Shown: in pieces, positions 34,295 through 42,800 of the stretch
Numbering within the stretch: the first letter of the stretch is position 1
How the letters are laid out: each line of letters begins with the position of its first letter
NCBI RefSeq assembly: GCF_900198195.1
Contig: NZ_LT899436.1
Location: forward strand, 3,377,001-3,441,000
DNA length: 64,000 nt
Reading direction: 5' to 3'
DNA from: Tenacibaculum jejuense
GTDB taxonomy: Bacteria > Bacteroidota > Bacteroidia > Flavobacteriales > Flavobacteriaceae
Position numbers and translations under genes: made by a program
Notes under the pieces: model-generated
Seen by the model: only the letters and a program-made list of their open reading frames with translations
Database searches by the model: none
What the model was told of the DNA's origin: nothing

Positions 34295-36568
34295 ATGAAA
34301 AAACTTTTATCATTAGCAATTCTTTTGCTAATAGGATTTAACCTTAATGCTAACAACGATAAATATCGCCTTACTTTAAGAGACGATCCAGCTACGACAA
34401 TTGTTATTGGCTGGAATCAAATTTCTGGTAGCAACCCCAGAGTTTACTACGGAACTACAGATTATGGAACAGATTATAGTCGCTATAATTTTTCTATGGC
34501 ACCAACCAAAGCAGTTTCATACAAAGGAATGAACAATCACTTTGCTAGATTAACAGGTTTGCAACCAAACACTGCATACTATTTTGTTATTAGAGATAGT
34601 CAAGGAACAAGTCGTAGATTATGGTTTAAAACTGCTCCTGCAAATAACAGCAGATTATCTTTTATTGCTGGTGGAGACTCTAGAAATAATAGAACCCCAA
34701 GAAGAAACGCTAACCTACTTGTATCTAAATTAAAACCTCATGCTGTTTTATTCGGAGGTGATATGACAGATGACGATACTAATAGCCAATGGAGAACTTG
34801 GTTTGATGACTGGCAATTAACTATTGCATCAGACGGAAGAATGTTCCCTATTATCGCTGCTAGAGGTAACCATGAAGATAGCAATAATAGTATTTACAAT
34901 TTATTTGATGTACCTTCTACCAGTGTATACTACGCCATAACTTTTGGTAACAACTTAGTAAGAACCTACACTTTAAATACTGAAATTTCAATCTCAGGAA
35001 ACCAAACTACTTGGTTACGTAACGACTTAAATTCTACAAATGCGATTTGGAAAATTGCACAATATCACAAACCAATGCGTCCTCACGTTCGTTTTAAACG
35101 TGAAGGAAATAGTCAGTATGGTAATTGGGCGCGTTTATTTTATGACAAAAATGTAAAGTTAGTTGTAGAATGTGATGCACACACCGTAAAAACAACATGG
35201 CCAGTTCGTCCTTCGTCTTCATCTGGAAATGATGAAGGATTTAAAAGAGATGATAATGGTACTACATATGTCGGAGAAGGATGTTGGGGAGCACCACTAC
35301 GTTCTAATGATGACAATAAAAATTGGACTCGTAATTCTGGAAGATTTAACCAATTTAAATGGATTTTTGTTGATGAAAACAAAATTGAGACAAGAACAAT
35401 ACGTGTCGATAATGCTTCAAGTGTTGGTTCTGTTTCTAATAATAATTCTTTTCAAATTCCTTCTAATTTAGATATTTGGAGTCCTTCAAACGGTAGTGTT
35501 GTTACCATTAATAGAAATACTTCTGGAGGTGGAGGCGATTCTGGAAATGGAACTTTAGAAATAGCTATAGCAAATGGTAGTGATGATGTAGAAGAAAGAG
35601 AAAATGGTAGTATTTATGCCAATAGTAGTGATTTAGAATTAGTGTATGATAGTTATGAAAATAACGGATTTCAAAAAATAGGATTACGTTTTAGAGGTGT
35701 AAATTTACCTAAGAACGCTTCAATAACTAGTGCTTATCTCCAGTTTAATGCTGACGAAAGTAATAGCGCTAGTACAGAACTAGAAATCAGTTTACACAAT
35801 AGTAGTAATTCGCCTGCTTTTTCAAATTCTAATAATGTATCTGACAGACCTACTTTTTCATCAAAAGTTACTTGGAGACCAAGCTCTTGGTCATCTAACC
35901 AAAACGGAAGTGCACAACGAACTCCGAACTTAAAAAATATGGTACAAAGCTTAGTAAATAAAAGTAGTTGGGTATCAGGAAATAGTGTAAGTTTTCTTGT
36001 TAAAGGTAAAGGTACTAGTTTAACAAGTACTTCAGCAAAACGTGTTGCAGATTCTTATGAAGGTGGTGCTAGTAAAGCAGCTCGATTAATTGTTAATTAC
36101 ACAACAGATGGAGATACTAATAATCCAGATATTTGTTCTGGTGTTGCTGAATGGAGAAGTGGTGTAAGTTATTCTGCGGGAGATAAAGTCGTTTACCAAG
36201 GAAACTTATTTGAGCGTACTTCTGCTAACGATTGGAATTTCTTGGGTGCATGTGGTACTTCTGCAAATAGATTTTCTTCTAAAAACACTATTACATACCC
36301 TCCTGTTTTATCAGCTTCAGACTTTGAAATAAAACCAAATCCATTTACAAATCACATTGTGATTTCGTCATCTAAAATAGACAAGATACAACCTGTCGAA
36401 ATAATTTTATATGATATAAAAGGAAGTGTTGTTTATCGAGAAAAAACTGTTTTAGAAGCAAATTCAGATAAAAAAATCACACCGAATTCTAAATCTTCCG
36501 GAGTATATATTTTACATATAAAGGAAGGAAAAGAACTTATTGTAAAGAAAAAATTAATTAAAAAGTAA
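34295..36568 (+). CDS. T9SS-secreted metallophosphoesterase, copy 2
   Basis: The 757-residue paralog of the preceding gene is colinear throughout: signal peptide (MKKLLSLAILLLIGFNLNAN), PAP-type Fn3 domain, and metallophosphoesterase motifs GGDSR, FGGDMTDDD, ARGNHEDS, QYHKPMRPH and ECDAHTVKT. It then has a beta-sandwich, a chitin-binding-like module (GVAEWRSGVSYSAGDKVVYQ) and a T9SS sorting domain (FEIKPNPFTNHIVIS). The catalytic half is nearly invariant between copies, while the linker after about residue 405 and the sorting domain differ more, so this is a tandem duplication with some divergence. Its own terminator follows. Confidence 0.9.
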   Translation: MKKLLSLAILLLIGFNLNANNDKYRLTLRDDPATTIVIGWNQISGSNPRVYYGTTDYGTDYSRYNFSMAPTKAVSYKGMNNHFARLTGLQPNTAYYFVIRDSQGTSRRLWFKTAPANNSRLSFIAGGDSRNNRTPRRNANLLVSKLKPHAVLFGGDMTDDDTNSQWRTWFDDWQLTIASDGRMFPIIAARGNHEDSNNSIYNLFDVPSTSVYYAITFGNNLVRTYTLNTEISISGNQTTWLRNDLNSTNAIWKIAQYHKPMRPHVRFKREGNSQYGNWARLFYDKNVKLVVECDAHTVKTTWPVRPSSSSGNDEGFKRDDNGTTYVGEGCWGAPLRSNDDNKNWTRNSGRFNQFKWIFVDENKIETRTIRVDNASSVGSVSNNNSFQIPSNLDIWSPSNGSVVTINRNTSGGGGDSGNGTLEIAIANGSDDVEERENGSIYANSSDLELVYDSYENNGFQKIGLRFRGVNLPKNASITSAYLQFNADESNSASTELEISLHNSSNSPAFSNSNNVSDRPTFSSKVTWRPSSWSSNQNGSAQRTPNLKNMVQSLVNKSSWVSGNSVSFLVKGKGTSLTSTSAKRVADSYEGGASKAARLIVNYTTDGDTNNPDICSGVAEWRSGVSYSAGDKVVYQGNLFERTSANDWNFLGACGTSANRFSSKNTITYPPVLSASDFEIKPNPFTNHIVISSSKIDKIQPVEIILYDIKGSVVYREKTVLEANSDKKITPNSKSSGVYILHIKEGKELIVKKKLIKK

Positions 36569-36610
36569 TATCAGAATATATATTAAAAACGGGAAAATCT
36601 CTCTAATTTT

Positions 36611-36645
36611 AAACCGCTAATTCTTTTAAGTTTTAGCGGTTTTAT
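36611..36645 (+). terminator. Intrinsic terminator after metallophosphoesterase copy 2
   Basis: AAACCGCTAA pairs with TTTTAGCGGTTT and is followed by TTATTTTTA. It lies just upstream of the tetR promoter. Confidence 0.8.
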
Positions 36646-36664
36646 TTTTATTTGAATTTATTTT

Positions 36665-36697
36665 TTGGAATGAATATTCCAAAAAATCATATCTTTG
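36665..36697 (+). promoter_or_regulatory. tetR promoter overlapped by a palindromic operator
   Basis: TTG (36665-36667), a 22-nt spacer and TATCTTTG (36690-36697) match the flavobacterial promoter consensus. The palindrome TTGGAAT-GAAT-ATTCCAA (36665-36682) covers the -33 element, as expected for a self-repressing TetR regulator. The start codon is only 5 bp past the -7 box, implying a nearly leaderless mRNA. Confidence 0.75.
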
Positions 36698-36701
36698 TAC
36701 C

Positions 36702-37247
36702 ATGACAAAAAAAGATAGTATCCTAAAAGCTGCTTTAAAATTACTTACCGCTAACGGTATACATGCAACACCAATGTCTGCAATTGCTAAAGAAGCTGGT
36801 ACAGGTATGGGTACTATTTATAATTACTTTCCTACTAAGGAAATTTTAATTAATCACATTTATCAGTTTATTAAACTTCAAGAGCAGGAAATATTTGAGC
36901 CATTTAATCCTGAAGAAGAAATTAAAGCACAATTCTTTAATTATTACAATGTAGCTGTACATTTTTTCATTGAAAATATTCAGTATTTTCAATTTATGGA
37001 ACAATTACACGCGTCTCCAATAATTACAGACGAAAGCAGAAAATTAGGTGAAACGGCAGCTAAAGAAGTGTATGTTCTTATTGCTACAGGTAAAAAAAGA
37101 AACATCATAAAACCTCTGGAAACTCAAGAATTATTGCAATTCATAGGAGGCTCTTTATTAACTACTATTCGTTGGAACATTCAAAACACTAATACGACAT
37201 ATATTGATAATCAATTAAAATTAGTTTGGGACGCAATTAAAGTGTAA
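36702..37247 (+). CDS. TetR/AcrR-family transcriptional repressor
   Basis: The 181-residue protein has the N-terminal TetR helix-turn-helix (ILKAALKLLTANGIHATPMS, then IAKEAGTGMGTIYNYFPTKE, about 6-50) and a helical C-terminal ligand-binding domain. It is the first gene of a tetR-SDR-DoxX set. A palindrome overlaps its own promoter and a similar one precedes the SDR gene, so autorepression and control of the downstream pair are likely. The inducer is unknown. Confidence 0.93.
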   Translation: MTKKDSILKAALKLLTANGIHATPMSAIAKEAGTGMGTIYNYFPTKEILINHIYQFIKLQEQEIFEPFNPEEEIKAQFFNYYNVAVHFFIENIQYFQFMEQLHASPIITDESRKLGETAAKEVYVLIATGKKRNIIKPLETQELLQFIGGSLLTTIRWNIQNTNTTYIDNQLKLVWDAIKV

Positions 37248-37263
37248 AAAATTTAATTATAAA

Positions 37264-37280
37264 TTGGAATGAACATTCAA
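37264..37280 (+). promoter_or_regulatory. Second TetR-type operator, upstream of the SDR gene
   Basis: TTGGAATGAACATTCAA repeats the palindrome at 36665-36682 with two differences and lies 18 bp before the SDR start codon. No clear -7 box was found between it and the ATG. Confidence 0.65.
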
Positions 37281-37297
37281 TCCAAAAAAAATAACTT

Positions 37298-38161
37298 ATG
37301 AATAAAAATATTTTAATTACAGGAACATCAACAGGAGTCGGCTTTGAAGCAGCTTTACTTTTTGCTGAAAATAATTTTAAAGTTTATGCCACTATGCGAA
37401 ATTTAGCTAAAAGTGAAGCTTTAAAAAGAGAAATTCAAAATCGAAATTTAACAATTGAAATTCTTGAATTAGATGTCACTAAAAATGATTCTATCTATAA
37501 CGCTATAAATACAATTATCGAGAAAGATGGAAAACTTGATATTTTGTTGAATAACGCAGGAGCTGGATTTGCGAAAACTTTAGAATTTGCTTCTCAAGAA
37601 GAAATAGATTGGGTAACTGATGTAAACTACACTGGTGTTATTAGAACGACAAAAGCAGTAATTCCACACATGAGAAAACAAAAAAGTGGACATATAATTA
37701 ATATTACTTCTATTGGAGGTTTAGTTGGGCAACCTTTTAATGAATTGTATTGTGGTGCTAAGTTTGCAGTTGAAGGTTTTACAGAAGCTTTGGCTAGTTA
37801 TTTAACTCCTGCATTTGGCATACAATTTTCTTTAGTTGAACCTGGAGGAATTGCCACAGAATTTATGACAAATGCAGTACAAAAAACTCAAAATAAAGAT
37901 GGTGAATTAGCAACTGGTGTATATGCTCCTATTTTTCAAAAATATATTAGTGGAGCTCAAAATAGAGCTGGTGATTCAGAAACTTCTCCGTATCAGACAG
38001 GAAAAGAAGTTGCTAAAGTTGTTTTAGATGTTGCCACTTCAGAAAACCCTCCAATACGTATTCGTACATCAGAATGGGCAGAAAATTTAGGTCATTTGAA
38101 AACCTTAGGAGATCCTGATGGAACAAAATTAGTGCATCAAGTACAATCTTTTTTCTTGTAA
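37298..38161 (+). CDS. Short-chain dehydrogenase/reductase
   Basis: The 287-residue classical SDR has the nucleotide-binding motif ITGTSTGVGFEAA (about 7-19) and the NNAGAGF motif (about 86-92). The catalytic Ser lies in NITSIGG, with Tyr and Lys in YCGAKFAVEGF (YxxxK). It would oxidise or reduce an alcohol/carbonyl with NAD(P)(H) in the cytoplasm; the substrate is unknown. Its TetR-type operator and position between tetR and a DoxX-like gene suggest an inducible stress or detoxification operon. The downstream gene starts 2 bp after its stop. Confidence 0.93.
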   Translation: MNKNILITGTSTGVGFEAALLFAENNFKVYATMRNLAKSEALKREIQNRNLTIEILELDVTKNDSIYNAINTIIEKDGKLDILLNNAGAGFAKTLEFASQEEIDWVTDVNYTGVIRTTKAVIPHMRKQKSGHIINITSIGGLVGQPFNELYCGAKFAVEGFTEALASYLTPAFGIQFSLVEPGGIATEFMTNAVQKTQNKDGELATGVYAPIFQKYISGAQNRAGDSETSPYQTGKEVAKVVLDVATSENPPIRIRTSEWAENLGHLKTLGDPDGTKLVHQVQSFFL

Positions 38162-38163
38162 AT

Positions 38164-38514
38164 ATGGCATTCTTGTATTGGACTACTACCCTACTCTTTT
38201 CTATATTTCTTTTCATTAGTGCATATTCATATATTTTTAGCGCTACAACGATCGAAGGTATAAAAGCATTAGGTTTTCCAGATTTTTTTAGAATACAACT
38301 AGCAGTTTTAAAAACTATTGCTGCATTAGTTCTCTTAATTCCCGCTATTCCGAATTTTATTAAAGAATGGAGTTATGTTGGTAGTGCTTTGTTTCTAATT
38401 ACTGCCTTAGTTGCTCACATAGCCCATAAAGATTCCATATTTATAAGTGTATTACTCATAATTTTATTTGTTGTTTTATCATTTTCATATTTTTCTTTCC
38501 ATAAACTACAATAA
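38164..38514 (+). CDS. DoxX-like membrane protein
   Basis: The 116-residue protein has four hydrophobic segments (WTTTLLFSIFLFISAYSYIF, LAVLKTIAALVLLIPAIP, ALFLITALVAHIAH, VLLIILFVVLSFSYFSF). GFPDFFRIQLAVLKTIAALV is characteristic of DoxX-like proteins. It is an inner-membrane protein of unknown biochemical role. It follows the SDR gene by 2 bp and is the last gene of the tetR operon, ending at a strong palindromic terminator. Confidence 0.85.
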   Translation: MAFLYWTTTLLFSIFLFISAYSYIFSATTIEGIKALGFPDFFRIQLAVLKTIAALVLLIPAIPNFIKEWSYVGSALFLITALVAHIAHKDSIFISVLLIILFVVLSFSYFSFHKLQ

Positions 38515-38541
38515 AAAAGCCTCAGTTTAAACTGAGGCTTA
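38513..38541. terminator. Bidirectional intrinsic terminator
   Basis: AAGCCTCAGTTT and AAACTGAGGCTT form a perfect 24-bp palindrome (38517-38540). The minus strand has a clean T run, so it fits termination of the minus-strand hypothetical gene and probably of the tetR operon too. A second imperfect inverted repeat (GTTAGC...GCTAAC, 38544-38572) follows. Confidence 0.8.
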
Positions 38542-38597
38542 CTGTTAGCATACATCAGACTTGTACGCTAACAAAGTAAATAATCAAACTTTCAATT

Positions 38598-39425
38598 TTA
38601 TTGTAAAACTCTGTAATTTTTCCAAATTCCTATAAGTTCTTTTTTAAAGAAATCGATATCACTTTTATCTAATTTAGCTACAAGCTCTTTTATACTATCT
38701 ATCACTTCATTAATAAATTCATCTTTTGAAGCTTCTAAACAATTATGATAATAATTACAATTGTATAAACTATAGTTTGTTTCTGCTACCAAAGCTGTTA
38801 AAAATAATTCTTTGTTATCTGCTAAATATGTTTCTAAACCTTTATCTAGGAAATCAGTAAATTGTTCTTTTCCACTTTGTCCTGCACAGCTCATTAATCT
38901 GGCTATTGCAAGCTTCACTGTTTCTTCATTGAAACCATATTTACTGATAACACTATCGATATCTCCCCACTGACATACTTCATGATCTAAATCGCAAGTT
39001 CTAAGGAAATCTATATAACTCTGAATATATTTTTTATCGGTTTCCACCAAAGATATCATCGCACCGTTTCCTAGAGGTGTTTCACAATCTTCCCAAATTC
39101 TTATTCCATATTTTCCGTTACTAGCAGTATTTACATAATCGATAATAAAATCTAGTAATTGCTCATATTGTACAACAATTTTAAAGAATTCCATTTCTCC
39201 ATCTATAAGCTTTTCCTCATTACATATGATCTTTATGGTATAATTAAACTCATAAATTTCATCCTTTTCTTTAAGAGAAGTTAATGTAGATGTTAACGAT
39301 TTTAAAATGTTTTTACAATCGTGTAATTCAAGTTCTTTATTGAGGTTTGTTTTGGGAATTACTATTTCTTCTGAAAACGAATTTTCTCCTTCCGCTTTAC
39401 AGTTGATTTTTATAATATAGCTCAT
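38598..39425 (-). CDS. Hypothetical cytoplasmic protein next to the CRISPR-Cas locus
   Basis: The 275-residue protein has no signal peptide or membrane segment. The N-terminal third is beta-rich (SYIIKINCKAEGENSFSEEI) and acidic; the C-terminal part is helical with several Cys residues (RTCDLDHEVCQWGD, SCAGQSGKEQF, NYSLYNCNYYHNC). No family was recognised. It lies just before the tracrRNA and is oriented away from cas9; the tracrRNA, on the same strand, ends about 200 bp upstream of its start codon. Nothing in the sequence ties it to CRISPR function beyond position. Confidence 0.7.
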   Translation of the reverse strand: MSYIIKINCKAEGENSFSEEIVIPKTNLNKELELHDCKNILKSLTSTLTSLKEKDEIYEFNYTIKIICNEEKLIDGEMEFFKIVVQYEQLLDFIIDYVNTASNGKYGIRIWEDCETPLGNGAMISLVETDKKYIQSYIDFLRTCDLDHEVCQWGDIDSVISKYGFNEETVKLAIARLMSCAGQSGKEQFTDFLDKGLETYLADNKELFLTALVAETNYSLYNCNYYHNCLEASKDEFINEVIDSIKELVAKLDKSDIDFFKKELIGIWKNYRVLQ

Positions 39426-39624
39426 GAAAGTATTTCTATAAATTTTAGGCCTACTAAACTAATACCAAGGAGTTTCATGTCATACCCTGTTTTCAGGGGT
39501 TTTAGTTAGATGTTTTTGTTTTTATCAACGAAATAAAATTGATTATTAAATACAGTTTCATAAAAAATTAGCAGAAGTAATTCGAAATACTGGATAATTC
39601 TAAAGAAATAACTATTTGTAGACA

Positions 39625-39702
39625 ACAAAAAAAGGCGACTTTCGCCACCTTGAATGTTTTCACAACGGAATTATCCTTATTGTGAATTGATTTCTAAATT
39701 GT
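39625..39702 (-). ncRNA. tracrRNA of the type II-C system
   Basis: On the minus strand the anti-repeat (39680-39704) reads TACAATTTAGAAATCAATTC then ACAA. It is complementary to the first about 22 nt of the crRNA-strand repeat, apart from a small internal bulge/mismatch. It is followed by a short AAGGATAATTCC nexus-like segment, GTTGTGAAAACATTCAAGG, and a terminal hairpin GGCGAAAGTCGCC with a run of about eight T residues (39626-39633). An ideal promoter precedes it. The predicted transcript is about 75-78 nt. It guides crRNA processing and Cas9 loading; it also fixes the crRNA strand of the array as minus. Confidence 0.88.
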
Positions 39703-39706
39703 ATAT

Positions 39707-39735
39707 CAAATATAGATATTTTTAAATACATACAA
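39707..39735 (-). promoter_or_regulatory. tracrRNA promoter
   Basis: On the minus strand a TTG (39733-39735), 18-nt spacer and TATATTTG (39707-39714) match the flavobacterial promoter consensus. Transcription would start near 39701, at the beginning of the anti-repeat. Confidence 0.75.
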
Positions 39736-39880
39736 ATACGGATACTCGTATTTTATAACAAATCATTTCATTAATTTTAGCTAATAATTTATTTTAAAAA
39801 CTGTTACAAAATTTTTACATCTTAACAGATTTAAAGATTTAGTTTTTTAACTAATTATATAACCTCGTATTAAAGTATAA

Positions 39881-42800
39881 ATGAAAAAAACAAAGATAAC
39901 TCTAGGTATAGATTTAGGTGTTTCCTCTTGTGGCCTTGCCATAGTAGAAGAAAAAGAAGGAAAAAAAGAAATTAAAAAGTTAGCGGTACGTGTTGTTCCA
40001 GAAGACCCAAATTTTCATGGAAAATACTATTCTGGTTTACGAGCGAGTAAACATCAAGAGCGAACAGAAAAAAGAGGAAGTAGAAGAAATAATCAACGAT
40101 TTAAGCAAAGACGAGATAAGCTGGTAAAAATTCTTAAAAAGAATGAAATGTATCCAGATAATAAGCTGATAAATTTAGAAGCGTACAAATTATATGAATT
40201 AAGAGCAAAGGCGGTTACTGAAAAAATATCGTTACAAGAGTTAGGAAGAGTATTATTGCTGTTAAATCAAAGAAGAGGTTTTTTAAGTAATAGAAAGTCG
40301 AATACCTCAGATGAAAATAGTACAGACTATAAAGAAAGAATTAAACTTTTAGAAAAGAATTTATTAGGTAAAACCATTGGACAAGGACTTTTTAATGAAT
40401 TAAAAAAGGAGCAAAATGTTCAGCAAGTTTTATTAAGAGAACGCACCTATTTTAGGCATTTGTACCTTGAAGAGTTTGATAGGATTTGGGATAAGCAAGC
40501 GGTATTTTACAACAAAACGTTAACAGGAAGTTCTCAATCAGCAGAAAATAAGAACACTTTATATCATGAAATAAGAAATAAAATTATTTTTTATCAACGA
40601 CCTTTAAAATCTCAAAAATCTTTAGTGTCTAGTTGTGAGCTAGAAACTAACTTTATAAAATTAAATTTAAACAATGGTACACTAGTTAAAGAACTTCGGT
40701 TTTTAAGTCGTAAAAATGCATCCATTACACTGTATTCACATGAATACTCAAAAATTAAACTAAATAATGATGTAATTACTATATTTTTTAAAAAGTATAG
40801 TAATGAGGATATTATTACTAAAAAAGATCTTTTAAATACGTTAGCATTAGATGAACATAAAGATTACTACATAAAAATCAGTCATAAAGCGACTGTTAAA
40901 AGTTCACCTTATTTTGAAGTGTTTAGAATTTGGCAGCGTTTAAATGATCTATCATGGAAAGATTATGATGGTATTGAACATAAGCCTACACAAGAACAAA
41001 AAGAAGCTTTATTTAATGCTTTGTTTTATAACCAATCAAATGTAAAAAATTACAAAGGAGTAAATTCTAAATACAAGCTTACCATCTCAGAAATTAAAAA
41101 AGTTTTAGGGTATGGAATAAGAGATAAAATTTATTTCAATTATTCAGAGCTTGAGGCTAGTAGAACGTATAAACTGATAAAAGACAAGTTGGAAGAGGCA
41201 GGAATTAACGAAAGCGAACAATACCTGTCTTTTGATTTGAATAAAAATGATGAAAAGGGAGGGTTGTTAGAGTTATGGCACATTACCTATTCATTATCTA
41301 CTAATAAAGAAATTAGTAGCACACTTCAAAAACGATTTAATTTCACAAAAAAACAAAGTGATTTTATAGCAGAACATGTAAATTATCTATCTGATTATGG
41401 AAGTTTATCGACTAAAGCTATCCGCAAATTATTACCATTTATGCAGCAAGGTGCTAATTTTTATGATGCAAAAGTAGACGCAAAATACATTTCTGATAAA
41501 AAAATAGCTATAAGAGAGATTGTTAGTAAGAAGCTAAAACCTATTGTTAAAAATTCTCTTAGAAATCCTGTAGTTGAGCAAATTTTAAATCAAATGGTAA
41601 ACATGGTAAATCAGGCTATTGAAACATATGATTTATTGAATAAAGATAAGTATGAAGATTTTGAAATTAGAGTTGAGTTAGCTAGAGAATTACGAAATTC
41701 AGCTAAAACAAGAAGTAAAATTACTTCTGCTAATAAAAACAATAAAAAAGACAACAATAAAATAAGAGCAATTTTACAAAATGAATATCAATTTAAAATT
41801 GTAAATGGTAGAGATGTAAAACGATATAAGCTTTGGGAACAAACAAATAAAGAATGTTTGTATTGTGGTAAAAACATTACTTGTAAAGAGTTTATGGAAG
41901 GTACCGCAGAGATGGAACATATATTACCAAAATCACGCTCATTTAATAACAGTATGAGTAATTATATTTTAGCTCATAAAGCATGCAATAGCGGTTCAAA
42001 AGGAAAAAATCAAATGACAGCGTATGATTTTATGGAATCTAAAGGAGCAGAAGAACTTAATCGCTTTATAACAACCGTAAATATGTTGTACGATAATGGA
42101 AGTAATAAAGCAAAAATATCAAAAGCTAAATTTGAAAATTTACTCACAAGAGGTGAAGATATTCCAGACGATTTTGTGGATAGAATGAAAAAAGATTCTC
42201 AGTACATTTCAAAAGAAGCAGTAAAGCATTTAAAAACAATTTGTTTAAATACAAACACAACTACAGGACAGGTAACTGATTTTTTAAGAGATAAATGGGG
42301 CTTAAAAGAAGTATTACAAGATGTAAATTTTGATAAATATGAACATTTAGGTCAGGTAGAAACGAAAACCATTAAGCGTAAAGGAGGTGAAAAGGAAATT
42401 AAAGTAATTACCGATTGGAGTAAAAGAGATGATCATAGGCATCATGCAATTGATGCTTTAATATGTGCACTAACTGATCAAAAAATCATTTATAAACTGA
42501 ATAACCTTAATAAGCTATACCAATATAATAGAGATGCTTTGTCTACAAAAGAAGTAGCAGAAATAGAAGCGTATTTATCAGAAGAGTTAGAAGGAAATAC
42601 ACTTAATTTAAAATCATTTTCAGATTTAACAAAACAATACTTTAGTAAACCTATACCAAATCTAAGAAAAGAAGTTGGAAGGCATTTGGGAAGCATTTTA
42701 ATATCGTTTAAAAAAGACAATAATAAAGTACTTACTAAAAGTAAGAATAAAATTAAAAATGCTAAAGTACAAGAAACTTGGGTACCTAGAAAAAGGTTAC

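Larger units (their letters stand above)
39426..39880. other. Intergenic region with tracrRNA and cas9 upstream sequence
   Basis: Besides the minus-strand tracrRNA and its promoter, this gap has a small CCCTG-TTTT-CAGGG hairpin (39485-39498) and an AAATACG/CGTATTT inverted repeat at about 39735-39754. A CTGTTA...TAACAG inverted repeat lies at about 39801-39829, 50-80 bp before the cas9 start. No convincing TAnnTTTG box was found for cas9. The stretch 39500-39620 shows nothing recognisable. Confidence 0.6.
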
